Positions 7,629 through 19,063 are shown, numbered from the stretch's first letter. The stretch is DNA of 64,000 bases from Streptococcus pyogenes (GCF_002055535.1 NZ_LN831034.1:1736001-1800000); one strand, 5' to 3'. Notes: a model not told the origin generated them from the letters alone. Program-made: numbers and translations.

Positions 7629-8446
7629 TATTGAAACGTCGAACGGTGGTTTTATGGCAACTGGGTATCGCCATTTCTCTCATTCTTAGTATTCTAGCCT
7701 TAAACCTTTATTTCTATAGGACGCCTTTGGAAACCAATGCAGCTTTACGCAACCTCGCTCCTTCCTTAAACCATCTTTTTGGGACAGATGGTTTAGGTAG
7801 GGATATGTTTGTCAGAACGATTAAAGGGCTTTATTTCTCTTTACAAGTCGGCTTATTAGGCGCCCTTATGGGAGTCTTTCTTGCGACCGTTTTTGGAGTG
7901 CTTGCAGGTCTAGGAAATAGCCTTATTGATAAAATAATAGCCTGGTTGGTTGATTTGTTTATTGGTATGCCTCATTTGATTTTTATGATTCTCATTTCTT
8001 TTGTTGTTGGGAAAGGGGCTCAAGGGGTTATCATTGCAACAGCTGTTACCCATTGGCCCTCTCTAGCAAGGCTTATCCGCAATGAAGTCTATGATCTAAA
8101 GAATAAAGCCTTTGTCCAGCTCTCTAAAAGCATGGGAAAAACGCCTTATTATATTGTGAGGCATCATATCCTGCCTTTGATTGCTTCTCAAATTTTCATT
8201 GGGTTTATCCTCTTATTTCCGCACGTCATCTTGCATGAAGCATCCATGACTTTCTTAGGATTTGGCCTTTCTGCCGAACAACCTTCGGTTGGTATCATTT
8301 TGTCAGAGGCAGCTAAGCATATCTCTCTTGGCAATTGGTGGTTGGTGATTTTTCCAGGCCTTTATCTTATTTTGGTTGTCAATGCCTTTGATACTATCGG
8401 AGAATCTTTAAAGAAACTCTTTTACCCTCAAACGGATCATTTTTAG
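7625..8446 (+). CDS. dppC: ABC transporter permease, DppC/NikC family
   Basis: A 273-residue permease with the hallmark N-terminal motif HLFGTDGLGRDMFVRTIKG (about residues 50-68) and the EAA loop (SKSMGKTPYYIVRHHILPLI). Several transmembrane helices are seen, including LGALMGVFLATVFGVLAGL. It pairs with DppB to form the channel. Starts inside the dppB stop with AAGGAG upstream and is followed after 11 bp by dppD. Confidence 0.9.
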   Translation: MILKRRTVVLWQLGIAISLILSILALNLYFYRTPLETNAALRNLAPSLNHLFGTDGLGRDMFVRTIKGLYFSLQVGLLGALMGVFLATVFGVLAGLGNSLIDKIIAWLVDLFIGMPHLIFMILISFVVGKGAQGVIIATAVTHWPSLARLIRNEVYDLKNKAFVQLSKSMGKTPYYIVRHHILPLIASQIFIGFILLFPHVILHEASMTFLGFGLSAEQPSVGIILSEAAKHISLGNWWLVIFPGLYLILVVNAFDTIGESLKKLFYPQTDHF

Positions 8447-8457
8447 GAGGTAGAGAT

Positions 8458-9261
8458 ATGACAGAAACATTATTAAGCATTAAAGACCTCTCCATCACCT
8501 TCACTCAATACGGAAGATTTTTAAAACCATTTCAATCCACACCGATCCAAGCGCTGAATTTAGAAGTTAAAAAAGGTGAGTTATTAGCTATTATAGGTGC
8601 TAGTGGTTCAGGCAAGAGTTTATTAGCACATGCTATTATGGATATTCTTCCTAAAAATGCAGCTGTAACAGGAGATATGATTTATCGTGGTCAATCACTA
8701 ACTTCTAAACGCATCAAACAGTTGCGAGGAAAAGAAATGACGTTGATTCCACAATCCGTTAATTATTTAGATCCATCTATGAAAGTCAAGCATCAGGTGC
8801 GCTTGGGTATCTCAGAAAATGCTAAGGCTACTCAAGAAGGATTGTTTCAACAGTTTGGATTAAAAGAAAGTGATGGTGACTTGTATCCTTTCCAACTTTC
8901 TGGCGGAATGCTCCGACGTGTTTTGTTTACAACGTGTATTAGTGATACGGTTTCTTTGATTATTGCGGATGAGCCCACCCCTGGATTACATCCAGATGCT
9001 CTGCAAATGGTTTTAGATCAACTACGCTCCTTTGCAGATAAAGGAATAAGCGTCATATTTATCACCCATGATATTGTAGCAGCTAGTCAAATTGCGGATC
9101 GTATTACTATTTTTAAAGAGGGAAAAGCTATTGAAACAGCCCCAGCTAGCTTTTTTAGCGGAGGTGGGGAGCAATTACAAACAGAATTTGCGAGACGTTT
9201 ATGGCGCACACTCCCTCAGCAAGACTTTTTGAAAGGAGTTACTCATGACCTTAGAGGCTAA
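8458..9261 (+). CDS. dppD: ABC transporter ATP-binding protein, DppD/NikD family
   Basis: A cytoplasmic ATPase of 267 residues with Walker A GASGSGKSL, signature LSGGMLRRVL, Walker B LIIADEP and the switch His in FITHD. AGGAGG precedes the ATG. It is shorter than OppD-type subunits and lacks a long C-terminal oligopeptide-type extension, resembling the NikD/CntD size class. Its last 17 bases overlap dppE, so the two ATPases are translationally coupled. Confidence 0.9.
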   Translation: MTETLLSIKDLSITFTQYGRFLKPFQSTPIQALNLEVKKGELLAIIGASGSGKSLLAHAIMDILPKNAAVTGDMIYRGQSLTSKRIKQLRGKEMTLIPQSVNYLDPSMKVKHQVRLGISENAKATQEGLFQQFGLKESDGDLYPFQLSGGMLRRVLFTTCISDTVSLIIADEPTPGLHPDALQMVLDQLRSFADKGISVIFITHDIVAASQIADRITIFKEGKAIETAPASFFSGGGEQLQTEFARRLWRTLPQQDFLKGVTHDLRG

Positions 9262-9871
9262 AAAGCTTGGCTTTTATCATAAAAAAGATCAATGGCTTTT
9301 TAAGGAGATTGATTTAGAGGTAGCACCTGGTCAAATCTTAGGGATATTTGGACAAAGTGGGTGTGGAAAAACGAGTTTATCCAGAGTGCTTGCTGGTTTT
9401 TTGCAGCCTAAATCTGGTGAAGTATTAGTTGATGGCAGTCATTTGCCTAACAAAGCATTTAGACCTGTACAACTTATCCAACAACATCCTGAACAAACCA
9501 TGAATCCTTTATGGCCTATGAAAAAAAGTTTGGAAGAAGCCTACTATCCAAGTCAAGATTTGCGAGATGCTTTTGGCATTCAAGAAAAATGGCTAAAGCG
9601 TCGTCCTAGTGAACTCTCGGGAGGGGAATTGCAACGCTTTTCGATTGTGCGTTCATTACATCCAGAGACGAAATACCTTATTGCAGATGAAATGACTACT
9701 ATGTTGGATAGCATTACACAAGCTAGTGTATGGAAAAGCCTGTTGGAGATTGTAAAGGATAGAAATTTAGGTCTCATCATTATTAGTCATGAGTTTGATA
9801 TGTTAGAAAAACTTTGTGACGCGTGCTATATGATTGAAGAGAATCGTACTCAACTGTTCAAGCATACCTAA
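9245..9871 (+). CDS. dppE: ABC transporter ATP-binding protein, DppE/NikE family
   Basis: A compact 208-residue ATPase: Walker A GQSGCGKTS, signature LSGGELQRFS, Walker B LIADEMT, switch His in ISHEFD. It ends soon after the nucleotide-binding domain with no oligopeptide-type C-terminal domain. Last gene of the operon; a bidirectional hairpin follows at 9922. The paired short ATPases fit a Dpp/Nik/Cnt importer rather than Opp. Confidence 0.9.
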   Translation: MTLEAKKLGFYHKKDQWLFKEIDLEVAPGQILGIFGQSGCGKTSLSRVLAGFLQPKSGEVLVDGSHLPNKAFRPVQLIQQHPEQTMNPLWPMKKSLEEAYYPSQDLRDAFGIQEKWLKRRPSELSGGELQRFSIVRSLHPETKYLIADEMTTMLDSITQASVWKSLLEIVKDRNLGLIIISHEFDMLEKLCDACYMIEENRTQLFKHT

Positions 9872-9921
9872 CACCTACGGTTATTACCTATTGAGTCTTT
9901 TCCTAACAAAATCACACCATT

Positions 9922-9949
9922 AAAAAAACCAGCTTACAGCTGGTTTTTT
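9922..9949. terminator. Bidirectional terminator between dppE and csbD-like gene
   Basis: AAAAAACCAGCT, 3-nt loop, AGCTGGTTTTTT, a perfect 12-bp stem with A and T runs on both sides, serving two convergent genes. Confidence 0.9.
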
Positions 9950-9951
9950 AA

Positions 9952-10152
9952 TTATTTTAATTTTTCCTTAACGGCATCTACAGCACCTTCAACCGCTTCC
10001 TTTGCATCGTCTGCAAGTTCTTTGCCTTTAGCAATTGTTTTTTCAACAAATCCTTTTGCTTCTAGCTCTTTATCACCTGTCAACTTACCAGCACCTTCTT
10101 TTAGGCCACCAGATGCTTGCTCAATTTTTGATTTTAATTTTTCTTCTGACAT
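9952..10152 (-). CDS. CsbD-like general stress protein
   Basis: A 66-residue, highly charged Ala/Lys/Glu-rich protein ([19 protein letters not shown]..., [13 protein letters not shown]) typical of the CsbD family. The family is cytoplasmic, abundant in stationary phase or stress, and of unknown biochemical role. ATG is preceded by GAGGAGG. Monocistronic, ending in the shared terminator. Confidence 0.88.
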
Positions 10153-10320
10153 GATTAGAATCCTCCTCTTTTTTTTATCATTCTAACATGGATACCATTT
10201 CTTTGCAAAAGAAAACCGCTATTATCCAACTTTTATCACTACTCGTTACATAAAATGACTTCAAAATCACCGTAACTTGCTTTGACAAAGCAGTGCTTTA
10301 ACAATGAGATCTTCTTTTGG

Positions 10321-12798
10321 TTAAGGGTTTATTTGTTGAAGTGTCTTGATATCATAAGTTACCAATTCACCATTTTTATTATAAAATTGGACACCTTCTG
10401 GTTGGAAAATGAGATACTTAGGATCGATATTAGCTTTTTGTGCTAATTGATTGATATGATCTTCTAGGGTTGCTCTATCTAGACCATAGTCTGGTAAACT
10501 GTCTATAAAGTCATCTGATTCTTTTTCTTCTTCTTTACTGGCTTCACTTGGCTGTTGGTTTTCATTGCTCTTATCTGCCTGTTGCTTTTCTTTGGGTTTA
10601 TCCGTATCAGTAGCATCACCAGCGTTTTTCTTTGCCAATAACTCTTGAGCTTGTTGCCACTCAGCTTGGGATAGATCAGATTTATTAATGGTTCTCAATG
10701 AACTGCCATCTGCTCTTGGGATGCTAAAGGAGCCATCTTTCCATACAAAAGTTTCTTTGGCCAAAACATCTCGTGGATCGAAAATATAGCCGTCTGGTGT
10801 TGCAAAACGACCTTCTGCTAGGGCTTTTTGAACTTCTTCAGCAGAATGGATAATTTGCCAGTTTGGCATACCAGCACGTTTATCAAGAGGCGTAACATTT
10901 GGAATGACCGAACCTGACTCTTCATGCCCTGGCTTAGACCATATATCCGGACGAACTTCGGGGTGTTGCATCACATACTTGATTGTTGCAATCTGATCGC
11001 GCGTCAACCATGAATACGGAACGACATGGATATGATCAATATGAGGGATAACAAACGAACTTCCAGTATCGTAAGTAGCATTACCAGCATGCATCGGCAG
11101 ACTTGACACATCTACAGCAAGTCGTGGCTCAATACCTGTGTCAACAATGTCATAACGGTAATGTTTCTTATCTTTAAGCATTAGTTCTTGTTCGGCAAAG
11201 GCAATCTGAGTCAAATCAAGTTGATCACGAGCATAGAAATAGTCCTTGCCATCTTTTGGCATCATATAGCCCACTTTACCATCTTTTGTTACTTTGCGAC
11301 TCACTTTTTTAGTGTCAAAGAGTGGTTTTTCTTTGCCTTGTTCCTGATCCAAAGCAGCAGCAAGCTCATCAGCTTGACCTTTTGCTTTCACCCAGTTAGC
11401 GACCTCATCCAACTCATATTGTTCAAGTTCTCCAAATCCTATATAGTGGAAATGATCTCCGTGTTTAGCTGTAACTCCTGATTTATCCACTGAATGAATG
11501 GATTCTTTACTAAAAACATAAGCATCACTCGTATCATATGGTTTACCATCTAAGCCTTTTCCGTAAGCTTTGATGCGATGACCAAGAAAGGTATGTGTCA
11601 CTTCTTTATCTGATGGTTTTGAATGATCTGAACCTGAGTCATCGTCCTCAGTTTGGCCGGCTAAGTATCGATCTGCTAATTCCATTTCAAGAGGTGATAA
11701 CTGACTTCTTGGGATAATATGATAATGATCTCCATGAGGCACCACATACCCAAAAGCGTTTGATTTGATCACTTGAGTCGGTTCAAAAATCAACCCATCT
11801 TCTTCCACATGACGGTATTTCAAATCAAGACGGTGTAGTTGATCTAAAAGTTCCTTAAAGGTTTTTCCTTTAAACTCATCTCTTTGGTGTTTGTTTTGTG
11901 ACGCATCATTTGGCCTAGGAGGCGCTGGATGATAGCCACCGTTATCTGGCTGATGACCTTGTCCAGGGTTAGGCGTCACATCAGGAATTGGGGCTTTCCT
12001 ACGACCTGGGGCTGGGGCTGGTGTCGGGCGGTAATCAGACGGTCTAGCACCTCGACCTTGTTTTTGACTCCAGTAGGCTTGTGCAGCAGCTAGCTCACTT
12101 GGAGACAAATCCTTTTTAGGAATATAATGATAGTGATTACCATGAGGTACTAAATAAGCATCTCCTAAATCATCAATGATATCTGTCGGACTAAAAATAT
12201 AGCCATCGTCTGTAGTATAGCGTCCTTGTCTTTTTGCTTCATTGACTGCCGCAACTTCTTCTTTACTGAGATGGGCCACTTGAGCTAAACCTTTTTCTTT
12301 AGCTTCTTTAGTTCCTTTGGCTACTTGCTCAGCAATTTGTTGTTTGGTTCGAATGTTTTTGCGCTTGCTACCTGGCTTGAGGTAAACATAATAGTTGCCA
12401 TTGACTTTAATAACGTAACCGTCTAAGATTTCATTGATAACGTCTGATTGTTTAAAACGGTAATTAGGATCCGTCATCAACAACTCTTCACTAATAATCG
12501 CATCATAAGGAACTTTCCCATTGTAAAAATGATAATGGTCACCATGTGAGGTCACATAGCCTTGGTCAGTAATTTTGACTACGATCTGTTCAGCAGAGAT
12601 GCCTTCTTCAGCACTGATTTGATCCATCGTTTTGTTTGTTTTAGGGGCTTTTGCCTTACCTTTGCTATCATCAATATAGGCAATTTGATTGTCCTTTGTT
12701 GCTGAACCCATATGATGCTTACCAAGTTGGTAACTTCCAATATGAGTAGCTAGTAAAATAGCAGCAACTGAGCCGATATAACCATATGTTTTCTTCAC
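10321..12798 (-). CDS. htpA: Histidine triad surface protein HtpA (Pht/Sht family)
   Basis: An 825-residue surface protein. An N-terminal signal or anchor segment (SVAAILLATHIGSYQLG) is followed by five HxxHxH histidine triads: HGDHYH (residue about 81), HGNHYH, HGDHYH, HGDHFH and HIDHIH. Proline-rich and acidic linkers separate them. Triads bind zinc and Pht proteins pass zinc to the AdcAII/Lmb lipoprotein; related proteins also bind factor H. The gene follows lmb after 12 bp, giving a lmb-htpA operon under the tandem AdcR boxes upstream of lmb. No LPXTG is present. The C-terminus has low-complexity KPKEKQQADKSNENQQ. Confidence 0.93.
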   Translation of the reverse strand: MKKTYGYIGSVAAILLATHIGSYQLGKHHMGSATKDNQIAYIDDSKGKAKAPKTNKTMDQISAEEGISAEQIVVKITDQGYVTSHGDHYHFYNGKVPYDAIISEELLMTDPNYRFKQSDVINEILDGYVIKVNGNYYVYLKPGSKRKNIRTKQQIAEQVAKGTKEAKEKGLAQVAHLSKEEVAAVNEAKRQGRYTTDDGYIFSPTDIIDDLGDAYLVPHGNHYHYIPKKDLSPSELAAAQAYWSQKQGRGARPSDYRPTPAPAPGRRKAPIPDVTPNPGQGHQPDNGGYHPAPPRPNDASQNKHQRDEFKGKTFKELLDQLHRLDLKYRHVEEDGLIFEPTQVIKSNAFGYVVPHGDHYHIIPRSQLSPLEMELADRYLAGQTEDDDSGSDHSKPSDKEVTHTFLGHRIKAYGKGLDGKPYDTSDAYVFSKESIHSVDKSGVTAKHGDHFHYIGFGELEQYELDEVANWVKAKGQADELAAALDQEQGKEKPLFDTKKVSRKVTKDGKVGYMMPKDGKDYFYARDQLDLTQIAFAEQELMLKDKKHYRYDIVDTGIEPRLAVDVSSLPMHAGNATYDTGSSFVIPHIDHIHVVPYSWLTRDQIATIKYVMQHPEVRPDIWSKPGHEESGSVIPNVTPLDKRAGMPNWQIIHSAEEVQKALAEGRFATPDGYIFDPRDVLAKETFVWKDGSFSIPRADGSSLRTINKSDLSQAEWQQAQELLAKKNAGDATDTDKPKEKQQADKSNENQQPSEASKEEEKESDDFIDSLPDYGLDRATLEDHINQLAQKANIDPKYLIFQPEGVQFYNKNGELVTYDIKTLQQINP

Positions 12799-12810
12799 TA
12801 ATAATCTCCT

Positions 12811-13731
12811 TTACTTCAACTGTTGATAGAGCACTTCCAAATTTGCTCTAAGATTTTCTAGATATGTCTTGTTTCCGCTTGGAGCAGCTTCAAGTGGACT
12901 TAATGTCTTTACTTTAGCTCCTGTTGATTTCGCAATAGCATGAGCAATTTTGGGATTGACATTGTCTTCTGCAAAAATAGTCTTGACGTTGTATTCTTTA
13001 ACAAAGTCTTGAATTTCTTTCAATTGGCGAGGAGAGGGCTCTTGCTCTGGGGAAATGCCCGAGATACCAAGTTGTTTCAAGCCGAATCGTTTAGCCAGAT
13101 AAGAAAATGCCGTGTGCTGCGTCACGAATGTTTTTGAGCGCACCTTTTTAAATTTTTGAGTGTATTCTTCAGTTAGTTGCTCTGCTTCTTTTTTGAAAGC
13201 CTTAGCATTTTTAGTGTAACTGTCTTTGTGTTTAGGATCCAAACGTCCTAGCTCTTTAGCGATATTAACAGCTTCCTCACCAGCTAAAACGGGATCTGTC
13301 CAGGTATGTGGGTCATAAAGTGTCGCAGGATCAATGCCTTGTGTGACTTCCATATCTTCTAGCCCTTTGACTCTATCTAGTGTCAAAGGTTTTGACGCTT
13401 CAAACACATCAACCTTTGATTTTTTTAAATTAGGGTCTAGATCCCTTGCCCAAGCTTCTAAGGTATGTGAATGGTAAACAAACAAATCCGCGTCATAAAT
13501 AGCTGCCACATCATTTACAGACGGTTCAAAGGAATGAATGCCTGCACCTGATTGGATCATCCTCACATCATTGAGGTCTCCAGATACTTCTTTTGTCATC
13601 GCATACATTGGGTAAAAGCTGGTTACAACTGACATGCCTTGCGTAGGCTGTTTGGGGTTTGCTGACTTATCACACCCTGCTATCATTACTAAACTCACGA
13701 CCATAGCCATGAGAAAAAAACCTTTTTTCAT
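12811..13731 (-). CDS. lmb: Zinc-binding lipoprotein Lmb/AdcAII (laminin-binding protein)
   Basis: A cluster A-I metal-binding lipoprotein of 306 residues. The lipobox is MIAGC. Zinc-ligand segments are SFEPSVND with an upstream His, DPHTWTDP, TQHTAFSYLAKRFGL and FAEDNVNP, in the expected order. It lacks the long His-rich loop of AdcA/ZnuA, as is usual for Lmb. Reported roles are zinc acquisition with the AdcBC transporter and laminin adhesion. First gene of the operon with htpA, with GAGGAGG before the ATG and two AdcR boxes over the transcription start. Confidence 0.95.
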   Translation of the reverse strand: MKKGFFLMAMVVSLVMIAGCDKSANPKQPTQGMSVVTSFYPMYAMTKEVSGDLNDVRMIQSGAGIHSFEPSVNDVAAIYDADLFVYHSHTLEAWARDLDPNLKKSKVDVFEASKPLTLDRVKGLEDMEVTQGIDPATLYDPHTWTDPVLAGEEAVNIAKELGRLDPKHKDSYTKNAKAFKKEAEQLTEEYTQKFKKVRSKTFVTQHTAFSYLAKRFGLKQLGISGISPEQEPSPRQLKEIQDFVKEYNVKTIFAEDNVNPKIAHAIAKSTGAKVKTLSPLEAAPSGNKTYLENLRANLEVLYQQLK

Positions 13732-13751
13732 AGTACCTCCTCAATTATAAT

Positions 13752-13774
13752 TTAACCAGTTATTAACCAGTTAA
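13752..13774. promoter_or_regulatory. Tandem AdcR zinc boxes before lmb
   Basis: TTAACCAGTTAT (13752-13763, one mismatch) and TTAACCAGTTAA (13763-13774, perfect) overlap by one base. They lie just downstream of the -10 at 13774-13779, over the predicted start site, a position suited to repression by zinc-loaded AdcR. Confidence 0.88.
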
Positions 13775-13802
13775 TTTTACTCCTTTATCAATGCTTTGTC
13801 AA
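13774..13802 (-). promoter_or_regulatory. SigmaA promoter of lmb-htpA
   Basis: On the minus strand TTGACA (13802-13797), 17-bp spacer, TAAAAT (13779-13774). Confidence 0.8.
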
Positions 13803-13902
13803 TGGCAACTACCATCTTTTATCACAGCAACTGAAGAGATAAGCAAAAGACAATTGTTGACAGCTATTTGTCCTAACTTCTTTTTGATGAGGCAGCACAT
13901 CT

Positions 13903-13938
13903 AAAAAAATAGAGAGAACCAAATTGGTTCTCTCTATT
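13903..13938 (-). terminator. Terminator of fbaA
   Basis: AATAGAGAGAACC, AAATT loop, GGTTCTCTCTATT; an A7 run at 13903-13909 becomes the U-run on the minus strand. Member of the GAGAGAACC hairpin family found through the Mga regulon. Confidence 0.85.
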
Positions 13939-13966
13939 AAATAAGCTCTTATCAGTTTAAGTAATA

Positions 13967-15265
<1,299 letters not shown>

Positions 15266-15346
15266 CTATTTTTATACTGCTATGCCTTCTTTTGAAAAGA
15301 AGACTGATCTAACTCATCATCAATAGTAGCCATCTGATCAGTTGTA

Positions 15347-18300
15347 CTAATCTTCAGTGCGTTTTGTTTTAAAGATATGAGCTACTAATCCCAAGAAGAA
15401 AGTGGTCATAACTAACTTAAGGAGATGTAAACGATTTGTATCCTTGTCATTAGTCGTTGGTAACTGATCTTTTGTTGATGCTTTTGTAGCTAAAGCACGC
15501 TTAGAAGATCGTTTCTCTAGAGTACGAGAAGGTTGACCTTTTTGAGGAGTTTTACCTGGTGTTTGACCTGAACTATCTTTTTCTGGTTTAGTTTCTGGTT
15601 TTTTATCTGGTGTTTGACCTGAACCGTCTTGTTCTGGTTTAGTTTCTGGTTTTTTATCTGGTGCTTGACCTGAACCGTCTTGTTCTGGTTTAGTTTCTGG
15701 TTTTTTGTCTGGTGCTTGATCTGAACCGTCTTGTTCTGGTTTATTAGAGTGGCCTTCCAATAGCTTAGTCACTGGTGTATAAGTGATGTTACCAGCCATA
15801 TCTTCAACAACATAAGTAAAGTCTGACATTTTCAATGGAACAGTAGCGCCTTCCATTGTTTCAGCCTCTTCAGGAAGAGTAAAGGTACCATCTTCATTTG
15901 GAGAAATATACTCTGTTGTTGGCAGATCCTCATCCATATAAGTGTAAGCAATACGCTCACGGTAAACCGGTTGGCTGGTTTTTGGTTTAGATGCAAGTGT
16001 CAAACGACGATCTTCTGTTGAGAATGTTGCCGATGTTGCGACTTCAGGTGTCGTATTGTCTACAATCACATCAAAATCAGTGTGTTGTTCTTTTGCACCT
16101 GAGCTAATCGGAGTGTAGCGAACACGATAGGTGTATGTTCCGTTAGCAACAACTTTGCCGTCTTTATCTTTACCGTCCCAACGCGTTTTTTCAAAACGGG
16201 TTGAACCAAGTGTGCTTGCCAAGTCATTGTTGTAGTTTTTAACAACTTGCTCGGTTACCTCACTTGTCCAAACAACATTTCCTTCTTTGTCCAAGACTTC
16301 AGCCACAAGGTTTTTAGCATTACGCAAGAAAGTACCTTGGAATTGGACATAATCTCTGTTACCGTCCCCATTTGGAGAGATCGCAGCATATGGCTTGCCA
16401 TTAGCGTGACGGTGGATATAGTAGTGGCTATCATCGTCTTGTTTTGCAAAAGTACCTGCAAAAATGGTTTCTGTGATCTCTGAAGATTCGATATCCTCTA
16501 TGTTTTCAACCCCTTCTTTGACAGCTTTAATAATCGTCCATGGATTAGACTCTGTAGTAAGTGCTGTAAAGTTATTTTTCAGAGCGTAAAACTGTAATCC
16601 ATCACCATCTAATTGGTCTTTGGCATCACTATTTGCTTCATGATAGTAGCTGCTACCGTCTTTGCTATCATAGATTGGTTTTTCTAAGGCTGACAGATTG
16701 CCAAAATCACCTCGGAAACCAATATAGGGAATACTCATAAGCTCTTCTTTTGTAGGATCTTGTTTGAAACGAACAAAACCTTCTAAGAAATAGCCATTTT
16801 TCATTGGGGCAAGCAAGTCCTTGCTAAATTGACTAACATCGATTGGAATGGTGACTTGTTTGCTGCTATTGGCTGGAATTGTGATTTTTTGCCATGATGT
16901 CTCATACAATGCTTTAGGAGCCAAGGCAAAGAGTTTTCCATCTACTTTATCTGTTTGAACAGTTGCTTGGTAATACAACTCTTGAGGTTTATCAGATTTG
17001 TTGTGAACTGTTACTGTTACTTCAAATTTATCAGAAACATTGTTCAGGTGAACCTTGCTTGAGGTATTATCCTTATCTGTCACATACATCGTTGCTGCTG
17101 AAGCTTTTTTAGCATCGACTGCTCCTGCTCCTTGTTGGCGAGGAGAAAAATAAGCTTTTTCATCTTCATCATATAAGGCAGTTGCTGAGCTCATCAATAC
17201 TTTTTTAGCTAAATCAAGACGCTCTGATGGTGTCATATCAGGATACTGTGTCTCATATTGCTTTTGCAACAGTCCCATGATACCCGCTACTAATGGCGCA
17301 GACATACTAGTTCCAGAAAGTTTGGCATACTTGTTGTTAGCCACTGATGACAAAATATCTTGGCCGGGTGCTGCAATATCTGGCTTAATATTGCCGTCAG
17401 CTGTCAGACCCCAGCTTGAGAAGCGGCTTAGTTTGGTGCCACTTGCTGTTGGCAATACCTTAGGTGTCGCATTGAAGGTGATGGTTTTTTGGGGATTCTC
17501 TTTTAATAAGAGACCATCTTTTCGACTGATAAAGGCCGCAGGCATCTGATCAACATTTGGCAATTCAATCGGGAAGCCCTTGTCCTGATTGTCATAGATC
17601 AAGACTCCTACAGCACCAGCTTTTTTAGCGTTTGCAATCTTATCTTTGAAATCAATATCGCCACGTTCAATAAGGGCAATCTTACCTTTGACATCCTTAA
17701 AATCATCCTCTTTCATCCCACGATTAGCATAAGCATAGTCGTAAGCCTTGTTTGGCTCAAAACGGTTTGTTGAAAGAACAGGCATTTCTTTATCTTGCTG
17801 ATCGGCTGTTTTGACCGTAGCAGTTTCAGTGAGCTGTTTATCTGGGCTGTAAGAAGCAACTGTCAATGTTGAGTCTGCCGCTGCAGGTGTCCCAACCACC
17901 CCATAATCAGGATGATCTGCTAGAGGTAGACGGGTCTTGCCCCCAAAGCTACTATCATTACCAGCTGAGGTCACAATGCTAACACCTTTTGATTTGGCAT
18001 AGTCAAAGGCTTTTTTGGTTTCGTCTGGAAGGTTGGCATAGGCTAGTGCAGCATTACCAAAGCTCATATTAATCACCTTAGCTCCCAAGTTGACAGCATC
18101 TATGATAGCTTGAGCGTAGTTACGAGCATAGTCTGCTAGTCCATTTACAATTTCGACACGCATCAAAAGCAATTGAGCCTCAGGCATCGCACCTTCTAGG
18201 CGGTAAGGTTCTTTCGTTTCAGATGGAGCATTTCCTGACAAGATCCCTGACACGTGTGTGCCGTGCTCTTGATCGACAGCGGTTTTACCATCTTTACTAT

Positions 18301-18841
18301 AGTCGTGGTAATAAGCAACCTTATCATTGACCCACTCGCCATAGGTAATACCGTGCTCTTTTTTAGCTTTTTCAAGATCTTCTTTTGATTGGTAACGTGC
18401 TTTGGTTTTGTCTGTTAAGCGCCACGCTTCATGATTTTTATCAAAACCAGCATCAATCACTGCAACAACAGTCCCAGCTCCTTTGCCTGCTTTTTCCTGC
18501 AGGGTTTTGACCTGAGAAGGGTCGTTCAAATCCCTAATAGTCGCTTTTGAGGTTGCTGGTGTATCAGCAGTTTTAGCAGGAGCTTGAGGGGCTAGATCAT
18601 TAGCGTCATCTGCTATTGTTTCTTCTGCGTCATCAGGAGTTTGTGGGGTTTTGGTTTCCTTTGATGATGGTGCTTCCTCAGAAACCGCTGTTGGTTGTGG
18701 GGTTTCTACAGCTTGTTCGGTAGCAGGAGTGTCTTCTGTCACAGTATTTGCTTTAATGTCTGATTGTGCATTGAGCAAGATGCTCGTAGACATGAGCGCA
18801 ATGGCAAGTTTATCAAATGGTAATTTTTGTTTTTTACGCAA
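15347..18841 (-). CDS. scpA: C5a peptidase ScpA (cell-wall subtilase)
   Basis: A 1164-residue surface serine protease that cuts the chemotaxin C5a. The start codon is TTG at 18841 with GGAAAGGA 7 bp upstream; the signal ends near SDIKA. The catalytic triad is visible in order: VVAVIDAGFD (Asp), HGTHVSG (His) and GTSMSAPLVAG (Ser), with a PA domain inserted between His and Ser (ANAKKAGAVGVLIYDNQ). Fn3-like domains follow. Near the C-terminus are four near-identical 17-residue repeats (KPETKPEQDGSGQAPDK type), then LPTTN, a hydrophobic anchor and KTKRTED. Transcribed from an Mga-type promoter 220 bp upstream, with a terminator-like hairpin in its leader. Confidence 0.97.
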   Translation of the reverse strand: MRKKQKLPFDKLAIALMSTSILLNAQSDIKANTVTEDTPATEQAVETPQPTAVSEEAPSSKETKTPQTPDDAEETIADDANDLAPQAPAKTADTPATSKATIRDLNDPSQVKTLQEKAGKGAGTVVAVIDAGFDKNHEAWRLTDKTKARYQSKEDLEKAKKEHGITYGEWVNDKVAYYHDYSKDGKTAVDQEHGTHVSGILSGNAPSETKEPYRLEGAMPEAQLLLMRVEIVNGLADYARNYAQAIIDAVNLGAKVINMSFGNAALAYANLPDETKKAFDYAKSKGVSIVTSAGNDSSFGGKTRLPLADHPDYGVVGTPAAADSTLTVASYSPDKQLTETATVKTADQQDKEMPVLSTNRFEPNKAYDYAYANRGMKEDDFKDVKGKIALIERGDIDFKDKIANAKKAGAVGVLIYDNQDKGFPIELPNVDQMPAAFISRKDGLLLKENPQKTITFNATPKVLPTASGTKLSRFSSWGLTADGNIKPDIAAPGQDILSSVANNKYAKLSGTSMSAPLVAGIMGLLQKQYETQYPDMTPSERLDLAKKVLMSSATALYDEDEKAYFSPRQQGAGAVDAKKASAATMYVTDKDNTSSKVHLNNVSDKFEVTVTVHNKSDKPQELYYQATVQTDKVDGKLFALAPKALYETSWQKITIPANSSKQVTIPIDVSQFSKDLLAPMKNGYFLEGFVRFKQDPTKEELMSIPYIGFRGDFGNLSALEKPIYDSKDGSSYYHEANSDAKDQLDGDGLQFYALKNNFTALTTESNPWTIIKAVKEGVENIEDIESSEITETIFAGTFAKQDDDSHYYIHRHANGKPYAAISPNGDGNRDYVQFQGTFLRNAKNLVAEVLDKEGNVVWTSEVTEQVVKNYNNDLASTLGSTRFEKTRWDGKDKDGKVVANGTYTYRVRYTPISSGAKEQHTDFDVIVDNTTPEVATSATFSTEDRRLTLASKPKTSQPVYRERIAYTYMDEDLPTTEYISPNEDGTFTLPEEAETMEGATVPLKMSDFTYVVEDMAGNITYTPVTKLLEGHSNKPEQDGSDQAPDKKPETKPEQDGSGQAPDKKPETKPEQDGSGQTPDKKPETKPEKDSSGQTPGKTPQKGQPSRTLEKRSSKRALATKASTKDQLPTTNDKDTNRLHLLKLVMTTFFLGLVAHIFKTKRTED

Positions 18842-18884
18842 TGTGTCGTCCTTTCCTGATGAGAGACTTTGTCTTTATGACCAT

Positions 18885-18915
18885 TAAGAAAAGAGAGAAT
18901 CAAACGATTCTCTCC
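18885..18915 (-). terminator. Terminator-like hairpin in the scpA leader
   Basis: On the minus strand GAGAGAATC, GTTT loop, GATTCTCTC followed by TTTTCTT. It lies between the scpA promoter (19092-19064) and the TTG start, so it could stop transcription early (attenuation). Confidence 0.6.
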
Positions 18916-19063
18916 TAGCTGTCCATCTGTGCGTAGAGAAATAAGGATAACGTCTTTTTTAAAGAGCAAACAGGGGTTATTTGCATATGATACAGCTATT
19001 TTTCTTGCTTTTGTCATAATGATTAAATGTATCTCATTTATCAATTATATTAATAACATATTT

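Noticed and set aside
18739..19044. 101-codon frame in the scpA leader as a gene
   Set aside because: No good ribosome site, overlaps scpA out of frame and contains a terminator stem; kept only as a possible leader frame in a finding.
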